Origin: Poa pratensis
Taxonomy: Eukaryota > Streptophyta > Magnoliopsida > Poales > Poaceae
Reading direction: 5' to 3'
Length of the DNA: 64,000 bases
NCBI GenBank assembly: GCA_947311845.1
Contig: CAMZMU010000059.1
Coordinates: 56,158,617-56,222,616, forward strand
Shown here: piece by piece, positions 46,501-57,970 of the stretch
Position numbering within the stretch: position 1 is the stretch's first letter
How the letters are laid out: each line of letters begins with the position of its first letter
The notes under the pieces: generated by a model
The model's database searches: none
The model's input: the letters and a program-made list of their open reading frames with translations, nothing else
Told to the model about the DNA's origin: nothing
Translations under genes and position numbers: made by a program

Positions 46501-46959
46501 CTATATCATCGTCCTGGTGGGGTTGCCGCAAAACACAAGGACAGCGGCGGCGGTCATCCCGGTGAGAGCGACGGCGCCGAAGATAACGTCCGTCCAATGC
46601 CTGTGATGGAGTAAATATGCGTGCTCACTCAACCAGGCAACGAGCAATAATATGTCACGAACGAACAAGAAAACAAAAGGAGGAGCTCACAATGGGGTTT
46701 CGTCCTGTTGTCCTCCACTGGAGCACATCGTCCGCGTCCGCTGCAGAGTCATGAAAGAGCTTCGATGAGATCAATCAGCCGAGACGGCAGGGCGGGAGAG
46801 ATTGGTTTAACGCAGAAAAAGTAATTGACGTACCACGCTTTTATTGGCGGACGCGGGGTTGCCGGTGCCGGCGGAGGAGATGCGAGAGGCTGGTGTCGCC
46901 GCACGCCGGAGCGCGAGCCCGGCAGTGGACCGGATCGCGGCCGCCATTGCCACCGCCAT
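46501..46959 (-). CDS. small single-pass membrane protein, three exons (family member 2, copy B)
   Basis: Exons 46834-46959, 46691-46740 and 46501-46600. Splice junctions and frame are identical to 19347-19805, predicting the same 91 residues. Confidence 0.66.
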
Positions 46960-47563
46960 CGATCGCCGCGCGCTAGGAAGGTTTGGGTTTGAGTCTGGTG
47001 CGGTGGAGCAGACTCGTTCGGGAGTCGATGTCTCGTGCACACGTTGTTGGGCTTTGTTTGTTGAGTGGGCCTCGGCTGTATCGGCGATATGGACAAGCGT
47101 TTTTCGGTTACCGAGTCTGAAAAGACTTGGTGCAGAGCTTCAACCACATATAGTTCCAATCCGGATGGCAGATCAATTGGTTTCCCTTACGATGTTCTCC
47201 TCCCAATTACCGTCGTCCAACTAGCTAGCGTCGGCCACGCACGTACGTGCAGTCATCGATCGAGATTTCGAGAACAAGTGCTAGCGAAAAATTGTGTGCC
47301 CTCCTCCTCATCGATTCGGTGCCATGATTATTCTTGCAGCGTCAGCGCTGCTAACGAGGGTACGTATTGTTTGCTTTTCCGATTACTGCAAGAGAGATCG
47401 AGTACGCACTTGTTGAAATTGGATCCCTACCGATCTATCTATAGTCTAGATGTCGTTTCAGTTTGAATTCGAGGCTTGGATGTGTACAGTTGATTGATGA
47501 CCTCGTCTCTTACATACAGAAGAAAGAAAAAGGAAAGATGAGAAGAGACGCCGAAGAGAAGCC

Positions 47564-47620
47564 ATGACGAGCGAGGAGGCCGACGCCTGCCGTGAGCGGC
47601 TCTCCGAGGCCTTTAAGGAT
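47564..47620 (+). other. orphan first exon with splice donor (copy B)
   Basis: Same as 20410-20466. Confidence 0.3.
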
Positions 47621-47911
47621 GTGAGTATATATCTACCGGATGGTTAATTTGGATCTTCTCGAACAGCGGTAACAAGAAAAACTTCAGCTGCCGACGCTAC
47701 TACCGATTGATTGGAGAGTGTCCGGATGGTAAATATGGATATACATGTTCGACCTTGGCATTTGTTTCCCAGGGATTTATGGATTGATAAGTAGATTGAG
47801 CAACATAGGTTTTTTTTTCTAGAACTAGATTGAGCAACATATATAGGTGGTGGTTTATCTTGATATTGTTACTTTGATAGGTTGAACCGAAGCAGATGTT
47901 AAGTGTTATAA

Positions 47912-48081
47912 GAGCATCCCTAGCAGGCCCCTTAAAACAGACCGCACTTGAGTAACCGATATTATAAAACTTTTTCAGTACGAGTTTAGGTGATCTGTTC
48001 CGGTCGAGCCCGCGCGTTACCGCAAAACAGGTATTGAGGGCTACCTCAAACTGGCTTTTAAGGGATCTGTTAGAGATGCTC
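47912..48081. mobile_element. Tourist-like MITE (copy B)
   Basis: Same as 20758-20927, with TAA duplications at 47909-47911 and 48082-48084. Confidence 0.9.
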
Positions 48082-48084
48082 TAA

Positions 48085-49495
48085 CCGTATGGATGGTATA
48101 TTCGAGTAATTTTTTAGTTTAACTCTTAGGTCTTGTTTGATCATGGAAAGATAGGATAGAGATGAGATTTCTTCCTAAATTGTCTCCGGAGAGGCTCAAT
48201 AACACGTCATCATGTTGCACCAATTCTCATACTCTATCAGAGGACGAGTCATCAAGTTTCGAGCATCCACGCTTGCAATCTCGGTTTGACACACGCTCTT
48301 CGAACATAAGGGAGTTTCTTCCCCCTTCTATGACATTTTATTAGTCTGATGCTGCAGATAATCCAATTAGTGCATCATAGCAACCGAAAGGGAGATGTTG
48401 TTCTAGCGCCCGCTCTTGCTAAAACCATGTCATTTTGGTCTAAAAAACATGATCGTTTATCCACATACTAATAGACTATATCCTCCTAATCAACTAGTAA
48501 ATCGAAAAACAGCGTGCATCTAGTAGTGAGGACTGAGGAGTAATAGCAGTGTCATGCAAAGCAGAATATATCTTACAAAGCAGAGTATATCTTACAAACT
48601 AATGCCGATTGCATGTATATAGCGACAATCATCGGAGTAAAGCAGAATATGTGTTTGAGTACGTTGATTTGTGGTGTTTCATGCCAGATGATATTAAATT
48701 TTGCTTCCTGAAGCTCATAAACCTAATTAAGTTCTTGCAATGTAAAATAGTTGTGATAAAACAGTTTTGTCCTTGAAAGAAAAGAAACATGTGGCCTTTA
48801 CAAAAAAATAATGTATGAACATATGTTGAACTATTTCTCATTGTTGACGTCTAGTTATTTGTGCCATCTCATACAGTCATACTACACTTATCCTTGCATG
48901 ATCGTGGTAGCATGTTATACTTGTGGTGGTTGTGCATATAATTGTTGCTCGACATTCATGGTTGCAAAGTACACAACTATTTGAGTATTCTCTCTCCATA
49001 TAAACTTTTCCGTACCTTTGGTCCGTTAACGTGTTTTGATCAGCATGGCGTGTACTGTATAATTCACATAAAAACAGGGATAATAGAAGAAAAGTATATA
49101 TCAGTATTTGTTTAGAAACTACCGAAGACATAGATACCGAAGTTCTCAATTATATGATCCACCAAAAATCACAAACAAATCAAGAAAATAATAATAATAG
49201 AAATTCCTGGAAATCCAAAAGTACAAATTTTTCTTATAGTTACTTCACTTACAAACCAACAACAAACATCAAATGCAATGTGAAATAGAAGTATGGAGCT
49301 TTCGGATTGCAGTGAGTAAGAAGATGAAGACCATATGCCCCTAGTAGGCCGGCATTTCTTCGTCTGGATATGTCTTGATATGTATATCCTCCACAACACT
49401 ACATTTTGCATGTGAATTATATTTATATGTGAAGCAACGGAAAAAAGGGGTACATATATATATAGCACGTGGACGTCAGAGAAGACTTTTGGAGG
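48085..49495. other. AT-rich intergenic DNA (copy B)
   Basis: Same as 20931-22341. Nothing supportable seen. Confidence 0.5.
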
Positions 49496-50926
49496 CTAGC
49501 TGAGCCCCCACGCTGCTAGAAGAGTGGCCATGATTATCGCGAGCGGCCGGTGCGCCTTGGCCGTGGGACTAGCGCCGGCAGCCGTGGCCGCTGCCGCCGT
49601 CTCAAACGTCAGCATCCCGGTACCGTCGGCATGGATGTGGTAGGTCATCGTCGTGTCCACCTGCAGGAGGCTGCCCAGGACGGAGCCGCCGTTGGACGGC
49701 AGTATGGTGAGGCACGTCTGCCCGTCGGCGAGTCTGAAGAAGTAGTTCTCCACGGAGAGCTCCATCACCGCGTCGGAACCGTCGAATACCAGCGCGAGCG
49801 TTGGAACCTTGGCGTTGACAAACTCCTCCGTGCGGTAGCACAGGTGGTAGAGGTCATCGGCGGCGTTCGCCGGATCCACGCCCTGTGCCTTGATCCTGCT
49901 GATGAGCTCACTCCTGAGGACGCTGTACCCGGCCTCCTCGAGGTAGGTAACCGGCAGGGTGGTGCTGAGGAACACCCCACCGGAGCCGTCTGCCCCAACG
50001 TCGAATGTTCCCGCCGGGATGGCGTTGAGGAGTTGGCCATCTACCTCTACGCCGGTGAGCTTGACGTAGTACCAGTAAGGGTTCTGTTTGGCCGTAGGAA
50101 CGAGCAGTGGCGTGCTGCTGCTTCCCTTGACCGGCGGGGCGTCGTCCCAGCTCCAGCTGAGGGAGCTTTCGCTGTTTCCGGAGTCGTCGGGGAGCGCGAT
50201 CAAGTAGGAGAACTGGGAGATCTGGAGCTGCGACACCAGGGAGAGGGCCCCCCTGCTGAAGCCGGCGAAGCCCGAGGCGCCTCCAAGCTCCGGAAGAATA
50301 ATTTCGCCGCCGCAGCCGAACAGCATGTCGGGGAAGACCGTTGTCCCGAAGCTGAACTTCTCGTTCGCGAGGTAGCCGGAGGTTTTACCCGACTGGAAGA
50401 AATCCTCTGTGTACCCGCAGAGGTCGCCGCTGGCGCTGCAGTCATCGGGGATGAAACTCTGGCAGCTCTGGTCATCGCAGAGGATCTTAGTGAAGGAATC
50501 GGAACTGTCGGAGAGGAAGGTGGGCGTCCCTGGGGGCGTTTGCCTGACGCAACCGGAGCAGGGATCGTCGCACTGCGCCCAGATGAGCTCGCTGGTGATG
50601 TCCATGACCACGGAGAGGCTCTGAGGCGGGTTACCGACGGAGAGCTCGAAGGTTAAGGCACCGTAACTGGCGGCCGCCGAGCTGCCCAGCTGGCGGCCGT
50701 CGACGTTATTGCTGCCCCCGGCTACATCCTGAACGCCCTCCTTCACCTTGTCTTTTAGGTAATCTTTGGCGGTCTTCTTGATGATTGAACGGACCGCTTG
50801 GGCGAAGTATTTGTCCATCCTGGGGCTTGGCCGGAAGGCCGCTGACGAGAACGGCGGCGCCACCAAGAGAAGAAGAAGAAGAAGAAGTAACGAGGCAGCT
50901 GCCATTTCTACGGTCTCTGTACGCAA
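49496..50926 (-). CDS. nepenthesin-type aspartic protease homologue, catalytically inactive (copy B)
   Basis: 476 residues, predicted protein identical to that of 22342-23772, including D-I-T-S in place of the first catalytic motif and S-T-T-L in place of the second. TATA box at 50966-50976. The intact frame in both copies says little about selection because the copies are nearly identical throughout, introns and spacers included. Confidence 0.9.
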   Translation of the reverse strand: MRTETVEMAAASLLLLLLLLLVAPPFSSAAFRPSPRMDKYFAQAVRSIIKKTAKDYLKDKVKEGVQDVAGGSNNVDGRQLGSSAAASYGALTFELSVGNPPQSLSVVMDITSELIWAQCDDPCSGCVRQTPPGTPTFLSDSSDSFTKILCDDQSCQSFIPDDCSASGDLCGYTEDFFQSGKTSGYLANEKFSFGTTVFPDMLFGCGGEIILPELGGASGFAGFSRGALSLVSQLQISQFSYLIALPDDSGNSESSLSWSWDDAPPVKGSSSTPLLVPTAKQNPYWYYVKLTGVEVDGQLLNAIPAGTFDVGADGSGGVFLSTTLPVTYLEEAGYSVLRSELISRIKAQGVDPANAADDLYHLCYRTEEFVNAKVPTLALVFDGSDAVMELSVENYFFRLADGQTCLTILPSNGGSVLGSLLQVDTTMTYHIHADGTGMLTFETAAAATAAGASPTAKAHRPLAIIMATLLAAWGLS

Positions 50927-51307
50927 AGCAAAGCGAGGCAGCTCAATTTGTCTCGGCGACCGGCCCTATATATATGCATTTTGGTATCTCCATTTCCTCC
51001 CGTTTCTCTCTGTTCAGAAAAATATAAGCCTACGTCTACGTGGATGTGATTCTACACTGATGACTGATTTGAGCCTACAGAAATTTCACCATAATTCATG
51101 CTCGCCGTGGCTAGTTGCACGTCAATTCTTTATGTAACATAGGGAGAGAGAATCTTTCTTCAAGGGCCGGTCCATATATCTAAGTCAGACTACGATCGAT
51201 GTTCTCATTTCTAAGTGAAGTCTGAAAATTGCAACTTCATTCAGTGAAATTTTACATCCTACGTACAGAAGTACTACAAAAGTCACTAAACTTGAGTTGC
51301 ACTTGTA

Positions 51308-51639
51308 AAAATTGACTTAGGCCTCTCAGACAAATTAACATTAGCTAGCAAAACTGTTTTTAAAATTTACTTGTACAAAATAGAAACTAAAAAAAAATCG
51401 TTTCAGATTATTGTTTCGCTTTTAACTTATTTATCATATATATCAGAACAATTTTCCCTGTAACTAGTTGAAAAATACTAAACCTAAGTTTCACATTTTA
51501 AAATTGACTTAGGCATAGCAAAACATTTTTTAAATTTCTTTTTACAAAATACAAGCTAAACAAAATACTTGGTTCAGAGTATTGTTTCAATTTAAACCTG
51601 TTTACCATAAATACCAGACTATATCTAGTTGAAAAATAT
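51308..51639. repeat. imperfect direct duplication (copy B)
   Basis: Same as 24154-24485. Confidence 0.7.
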
Positions 51640-51813
51640 GATTTCGACCACATACGGTGGTTTTGACCATGCTTTGGCATCCATATTACCCTGGTTTTAC
51701 TTTCTACCGCGAGTCGCTCCACACGCGAAGTATTATTTCTATCTTCTTGAACTGACTAGCTTTAGATGGAATTCAGTGAATATTTATGGAGCTTCCTTGC
51801 TACCGGAATCTAT

Positions 51814-52154
51814 TTGTTTGTCGTGTGTCTGGACCTTTGCCAAGTGTATTCTATCGGTCACTCGGCAAATAAGTTGCATGATGAGCGCAAGATAAAACAC
51901 ACTCCGCAAACATAAAACTTTCGGCAAGTCAAAAAACAACTAAATAACACACGACAAAGACTAAATGCCATGGACACTTGTCCATGTCGTCCATGCTCCA
52001 TGGCGAGGAGACTACGGGCCCTATTTGCCGAGTGTAGCACTCAGCAAACATTTAACATTTTTTCTTGCTAGTATTTCCGCCGGGGAAATATTTCTCGTCT
52101 ATTTTAAATTTTCGCCGAGCGCCTTATCGAAAATACTCGGCAAACCATGTTACT
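51814..52154. mobile_element. remnant with TTTGCCGAG-type motifs (copy B)
   Basis: Same as 24660-25000. Confidence 0.5.
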
Positions 52155-52386
52155 TTTCTGCTTCCCGCACGGCCGGGGCAGTTCTCTTAAATGTTTGCAG
52201 AGAGCCTTTTTACTTATGCTCTGAATTCAAAATTTCCACAATTTTTTCTTCAAATTGTAAAGTGTTTGAGACTCTTTGGGACTAGCTACACGCATCTCTT
52301 CAGTTAACTATCCAGCTAGCTAGCTAGTTCAAAAAAGAAAAACTACTAGTACCTGTAGTACGTAGCTAGTTGATCTGACGTACTCT

Positions 52387-52896
52387 AAGGATGGAAATGG
52401 GTAGGTTATAGGCGGGTAGGGCAATACCATATCCATACCCATGTAGTAAATGAGTAAAATATTCTATCCATATCTGTACCCGTGGGTATAAAATTTTACC
52501 CGTACCCTTACCCAATGGGTAAATTAAATAAATACACAAATTATTTATAAATTTACATTCGTCGATAGGATATTTCACAAGATTTTTTTTTTAATCTGAA
52601 CTTAATGAGTACATGACATTATCTCCATTTAAATTAACAATTGATGAATTTTTTTACATAGGTTCACAAGCTTACGAGAATAAACGTTGAAACTCAACAG
52701 ATAAGGTACACATGTTAGTATAAACGGGTAGGGTATAGTTATATCCACTGGTATAAGGCTATACCCGTACCCTATCCGGTACTTAACTAGTAGGGTATGG
52801 GTACTACCAATGGATATAAAATTTTGCCCATACCCTATCCATACGGGTACAGTATCCGCGGGTACCTGTACTCATATGGGTAAAATTGCCATCCTT
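52387..52896. mobile_element. short DNA transposon with AAGGATGG ends (copy B)
   Basis: Same as 25233-25742. Confidence 0.6.
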
Positions 52897-53929
52897 AATT
52901 GTACTCCTATGTAGAACTGCGAACGCCGGCCTGCCGTGGAATCGAACCAATGAAGTGTGCAATAATTTTGAGCTCATTTCTCTGGTCGGAGAACAGCCAC
53001 TGAACGCGACGGCTCGTCCTGACACGCGTTAACTTGCTAGTCAAGTAGACCGAGACAAATTATACTGCTGGGATGGATGGCGCAAGTTGAGGGAGGGAGG
53101 GAGGGAGTTGCAGCACGTCGAACTGTCTCCAGACGGCGACTTTGTGAAAAATGATTGGTTTTTCTACTCAGACTACGTTTGTGAGTTTACGTTCATAGGA
53201 AATTCCTTCGGAGAGTTTACTGGCAACTACTGTACTTCAAGACTTCAAGTCAAGCGCCCGTTCAGTCAGTCAATCGATGGGACCTCGATCGGGTTATTTT
53301 TCCAACCGACGACGCGGCAAGAAAGCGATCAGGGCAGTGTAGAAATCGTCGGCACAAGGAGAAATCGGTGGCAGTATACGGAAGCGCGTACCATGCAGTG
53401 TTACGCGTACATGCGACGTTCTTGGCGGCTTGCAGGAGGGATGCATGGTAGCCTTGCACCACATGGTTTAATTTTGTACATCGCTATTTTTTTCTGTTTC
53501 TTTTTCGGTTTTTTCTTTTTCTTTCTTTCTCTCTTTATTTCTTTCTTTTTTCTTTCTTTTCTTTGTCTGTTTATATAGTTTCCCTTAATTTAGTTTTCTT
53601 ATTATGGTTCTCTTCTAAGATAGATTTTTGATAATTTCTAAATTTTGTTCCTGTTAGTCTAAAATCGTTTTTCTTTTTTATTGGTTATGTGATCTATAGC
53701 TTCTAAACCGGTTCCGGAATTTTGTTCCGCTTAAATTCGAGATTTGTTTTATGGGCGTTGAATTTTAGATAAAAATAATTGTTCCACCTATGGTTGTGAT
53801 TTATTCCACCCAAAGTTTATTGGCAACAGATAGCAGACTCTACTTCTACCCAATGACCATGACCCATAGGGTTGGCCTCAAATCAAGTTTCATGTCAATC
53901 AATGGGACCTCCAATTATTTTTCCAAACT

Positions 53930-54210
53930 TTGTTTTTGAAACGGAGGCAAAAGCTTTGCCTCAATCTATTAATTAAGAAAAAGAGAGGTGTCCAGTTAAT
54001 TAATGGGAAACCGGGCGAAAACCGATACAAGAGGCACCAAGACCAAATTAACACCACTACACCGAGACAAGACGACCTCCAACCACACCGGAGTGAAGAC
54101 GCCGCGACTGCTATGGGAGGAGCAGACACGGGACACTCCAATGTAGACGAAGAAGCCGACCCTCCATAAGAGCTGCGCCAACGATCAGCGTCAAGAGCAA
54201 ACCTCGAAGC
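53930..54210 (-). mobile_element. 3' fragment of a LINE-like element (diverged copy B)
   Basis: Counterpart of 26780-27060, here with several substitutions and an interrupted T-run. Confidence 0.45.
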
Positions 54211-54489
54211 CCACACGACACAAAGTCGAGGCACTCAACACTACCAAACTTCCAGGGCCCTGGATAGAAAAAGTTGGTTCATGTGGAGAGGAATCCACAA
54301 ACGATGCTATAGAGAGCGCGGGCGATACCGCGACTGACGCGGATGATGTCGCTGCCGATGAAGGTGCGGGCAATGTGCTACCGACCCAAATATTCATGAC
54401 AACAAGCAAAATATCAGTCGATGTACTACCGACCCAAAGATTCATGACATAGCAAACAAACTATGCAGTGCACCCGCAGATGAGTCTCT

Positions 54490-55540
54490 GCCCGATTCTT
54501 CGAATCAACCAGACACTCGGGGGCTACTCCCATCGGGAGCGCTGGCCGCTCACCCGACATACTACCGAGTCAAAAGCACCAGACAACGTAGGGTCGCGAA
54601 GAACGAGCCCAAGTTGAGCACCTCCTTGGACAGTTCGAATTTCATCACTACTCCCATCGGGAGCGCACTCGCCGTTGGCTCGAGTGCTGCGCATTCTCAA
54701 AGTCGGGTTCTCTATAGCCCGTGTCAGATTTCTCAAAGTCGGGTTCTCTATAGCTTGCATCGGATTTCTCAAAGACGGGTTCTCTATAGCTCGCACCGGA
54801 TTTCTCAAAGTCGGGTTCTCTATAGCTCGCACGGGTATTCTCAAAGTCGGGCTCTCTATAGCCCGCACCGGATTTCTCAAAGTCGAGTTCTCTATAGCCC
54901 GCACCGGATTTCTCAAAGTCGGGTTCTCTTTAGCCCGCACCGGATTTCTCAAAGTCGGGTTCTCTATAGCCCGCGTCGGATTTCTCAAAGTCGGGTTCTC
55001 TATAGCTCGCGTCGGATTTCTCAAAGACGGGTTCTCTATAGCTCGCACCGGATTTCTCAAAGTCGGGTTCTCTATAGCTCGCACGGGTATTCTCAAAGTC
55101 GGGCTCTCTATAGCCCGCACCGGATTTCTCAAAGTCGGGTTCTCTATAGCCCGCACTGGATTTCTCAAAGTCGGGTTATGTTTAGCCCGCACCGGATTTC
55201 TCAAAGTCGTCTTCTCTATAGCTCGCACCGGATTTATTAAAGTCGGGTTCCTAACACTCGCATCTAATTTATTAATATCGGATTTCTTACACCTGCATTG
55301 GATTTCTCATAAATGATTCAACTCTCAAAGCATGGTTAATACAGTCATCACATGGTCATCAACGTACCTGAATCATCGACTACGCCTACTCGACATGCTG
55401 CTATTAGTCTCTGCCCGATTCTTCGAATCGACCAAACACTCGGGGGCTACTGACGTGGGCATACCTCTGGGCACCCCACCATTAGCGTACCCGATGCGAT
55501 CCAGTCTACGGTCCACCTCGCGGCCCAATGAAGCCCAACA
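54490..55540 (+). mobile_element. gypsy-like 3' end (diverged copy B)
   Basis: Counterpart of 27340-28134. The polypurine-like tract ends at 55450 and the LTR starts TGACGTGGGC at 55451. Similarity to copy A stops after GAAGCCCAA near 55540, about 90 bp into the LTR. Confidence 0.7.
54693..55252 (+). repeat. 36-bp tandem array, copy B (about 15-16 units)
   Basis: Same unit as 27543-27850 but exactly 252 bp (7 units) longer. Variant units (AAAGACGGG and CACGGGTATT) recur 252 bp apart, so a 7-unit block was duplicated as a whole. Confidence 0.93.
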
Positions 55541-55572
55541 CGAAGACACTGACCACTCGAACTCAGCTAGCT

Positions 55573-55871
55573 GAGAACTTACCTGTGGCAAGATGGTTAG
55601 GAGGGTGGTTGTACCCCCAACCCACCAGAGTTCAAACTCCAGTTTTGACGCTGGTGTTTCTCATTTAAGTCGGAATATTCTTCAGTGAGAGGCGACGTTC
55701 CCGTCGACAGCGAGGCGCCCATGGTGACTTCGTCAATCTCAAGACTCGACCCGCCGACTCGGTCTTTCGGAGGAGCTCATAGGGGTAGGGTGTGCGTGCG
55801 TGCGTTCATAGGGGTGAGTGTGTGCGCGTGTATATGAGCGTCTGCGTTGTACTGTGTTTAGCAAAAAAAAA
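55573..55871 (+). mobile_element. tRNA-derived SINE-like element with poly-A
   Basis: A perfect 13-bp duplication AACTCAGCTAGCT flanks it (55560-55572 and 55872-55884). Near the 5' end are an A-box-like TGGCAAGATGGTTAG and a B-box-like GAGTTCAAACTCC, and the 3' end is an A-run. At 299 bp it is longer than typical Au SINEs and has a TG-rich 3' half (GTGCGTGCGTGCG). Confidence 0.82.
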
Positions 55872-56129
55872 AACTCAGCTAGCTAACCTAGCATAACACC
55901 AGCTCATAGAGCTACACGACAAAGAATCCTAGCCGGACTAGAAGTCCACACACACGTAGGTGACCATGTAGTACTACTACATGCAAGCTTGCCAAATTAG
56001 AAAAACCTAATTAAACTAAACTCAAGATTAATGCTAACAAATCCATGTCCATGTCAGGTCGTCTGTCATCAGTGCATACGCTCACACCGATCGGCAGTAT
56101 ATAAAAGCTTGCTGAACCAATTAGAGAAC

Positions 56130-56499
56130 TTACTCAGGCTTGGCAGGTTCGAGCCCGCCCGACGCGTCGTATCTTCTGCCGGAGTAGTCGCAATGCATCG
56201 TCCGCTGCACGCACGAATGCAGAGATGATATAAAAACCCGGATCGAGGACGGAGTTGGGTGATCAGTGGATGTACGTGTTTAATCAGCAAGTTTTCTGAA
56301 CATGCATGCAAGATCCATTTCCGTTCGTTCGAGAGATGGACGCGATCTATTTAGATCGAGAGAGAACAACCGGACGAACTAACTAGATCGTACGTACCCT
56401 GGTGTTGGCGGACGCGGCGCCTGCGGAGGGGGAGAGGCGGGGCGCCGCCGCTGAACGCCGGAGGACAAGGTCGACGGAGGACCGGATCGCCGCCGCCAT
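56130..56499 (-). CDS. small protein gene, two visible exons (family member 4, possibly 3'-truncated)
   Basis: Exon 1 is 56398-56499 (34 codons; MAAAIRSSVDLVLRRSAAAP start; donor AGG|GTACGTACG). Exon 2 is 56130-56204 (acceptor GTGCAG|CGGACG; R-T-M-H-C-D-Y-S-G-R-R-Y). Reading on gives stop TAA and a 58-residue product without a membrane span. A perfect donor (CCTGA|GTAAGT) overlaps that stop and would leave the same 2-nt phase as in the sister genes, but no matching third exon is seen before the SINE and the edge of copy B. Either this is a short member or its last exon was lost when the neighbouring DNA was rearranged. Confidence 0.5.
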
Positions 56500-57005
56500 T
56501 GCGAACTCGGAAGCGATGCGACGGAGAGAAACGTACGGATCGATGAAGCATGCTTCGGTTCGATTGATTTTGTTCTCCGAGTGGGACTGGTCGTCCAAAC
56601 CCGTAGTGGTTGTAGCGTGGGCCTTTATGGTAAGTGGGCCTGGTCCACGGAGTAATAGGGGTGGATGGATCGGCCACAGTTAACCCCGCGCGGTTTTGAT
56701 CGAAACGATTTGATCAATCGCAAATCAAAAGGGTCTGACCTGCATGCACGGCCAATAAACCCTCTTCTTGCAAGAAAAACGATCGACGCCGGCAAGCATT
56801 AGCATGGCATGCACTCCGATCTACCCAAAAACACAAGATCCAATCTCGCTAGACATTGACCATCACGTACGTAGTATTTACATAGTACAGTAGTGCAGCT
56901 GTGAGTCTGTGACGGCAATTAAGACCACAAGCAAACTAAATCTCCCAGCTGATTTACATATAGAAGTATCTATCCAGGAACAGATTTACATCGGGCCTAG
57001 CTAGC

Positions 57006-57031
57006 TTCTTCTTCTTCTTCTTCTTCTTCAT
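57006..57031 (+). repeat. (CTT)n microsatellite
   Basis: About eight CTT units just downstream of the minus-strand small gene. Confidence 0.9.
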
Positions 57032-57048
57032 CATGCATGGATCGCCGA

Positions 57049-57461
57049 TCACCGCCCGCGCCTGGGCGTCATCCGCGGCGGCGGCCTAGTAAAATCGTGC
57101 CTACGCCAGTAATGGTAATCTAATTCCAAGAGCCAAATGAAGGCGATCGATCCGAGAAACGCGGCGCAGCCGAAGTAGCCGTCGCCCTTGTCCCTGCACG
57201 CACGACGTAACCACGTATCGTACTGTAGCAGCACAAGATGGAAACAATGGGGAGAGAGATAAGATAGACTCACGGCAAGCGGGAAGCCTCGTTGGAGTAG
57301 GCCTCGGCGTCGAAGCTGCTCCTCCATGGATCTCCATGGTGGTACGTGCGTGCGGCCCTGGTGTTGGCGCCGCCGCCGGAGGAAGAGAGGCGGGACGACG
57401 AAGCCGTGACCGCTCGCCGGAGGGTGAGACCCACGGAGGACCGGAGCGCCGACGCCGCCAT
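57049..57461 (-). CDS. small single-pass membrane protein, two exons (family member 5)
   Basis: Exons on the minus strand are 57274-57461 and 57049-57193, giving 110 residues. Junction TTGCC|GTGAGTC...GTGCAG|GGACAAGG, phase 2, as for the last intron of the sister genes. The N-terminus MAASALRSSVGLTLRRAVTA is targeting-like. A-R-T-Y-H-H-G-D-P-W follows in the same exon, where relatives have R-T-M-H at the start of exon 2, so intron 1 is absent here. The last exon has GYFGCAAFLGSIAFIWLLEL, one membrane span, then a basic tail (RRHDFTRPPPRMTPRRGR). The encoded organisation (targeting-like start, middle linker, one span) is as in the others. Function unknown. Confidence 0.7.
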
Positions 57462-57712
57462 CGGTCGATGTCGGGAGCGGAGAGTTTCGGGAGATAATCG
57501 GACCGACGAAACAGCTTCTGTTTGGTTCGAGTTTAATTAGGCGGGTGGAGCAGAGCGGAGTCGGGAAGGTCTCTCGTCGTCGTGCACGCAGCGGAGGCCT
57601 GTTTGGCACGTGAACCGGGCCTTTTATCTAAAGTGTTTGGAGAAACCAACTCGGCTATGGACTCGGTACGTGGGCCGTGTGGTACAACGTGATTAGCTGT
57701 ATGTACTATGTA

Positions 57713-57795
57713 CTCCCTCCGATCCGTTTTAAATGATTTCAAATGACGTGAGAAGTGAACTGAACATGTACTCACTTTGATCCATAAAAAGAGAC
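57713..57795. mobile_element. Stowaway-like fragment
   Basis: Begins TA-CTCCCTCCGATCC, the Stowaway terminus, but the right inverted end is degenerate. Confidence 0.5.
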
Positions 57796-57847
57796 GGGAG
57801 TTGTCCGTATAATTTGTATGTGACAAGTATATTCATGTCGACATATA

Positions 57848-57970
57848 CTCCCTCCTTTTAAAAATAAATGACTTAGATTTGTTAAAAAGTGGATGTATCT
57901 AGACATAAAACATATATAGATACATCCATTTTTGTGCAAACTTGAGACGCTTATTTTAGGACGGAGGGAG
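57848..57970. mobile_element. Stowaway MITE (Tc1/mariner)
   Basis: 123 bp with inverted ends CTCCCTCC...GGAGGGAG and TA duplications at 57846-57847 and 57971-57972. Confidence 0.93.

Larger units (their letters stand above)
38374..55540 (+). repeat. segmental duplication, copy B
   Basis: Direct repeat of 11224-28134. Left edge at 38374 (inside the Helitron sequence), right edge at about 55540 inside the gypsy LTR. All transposons and genes of copy A in the interval recur in the same order. See the entry for copy A for the level of identity. Confidence 0.95.

Noticed and set aside
54524..55316. 208-234 codon frames over the 36-bp array
   Set aside because: Same reason: 36 bp equals 12 codons, and frames on both strands are open and periodic.
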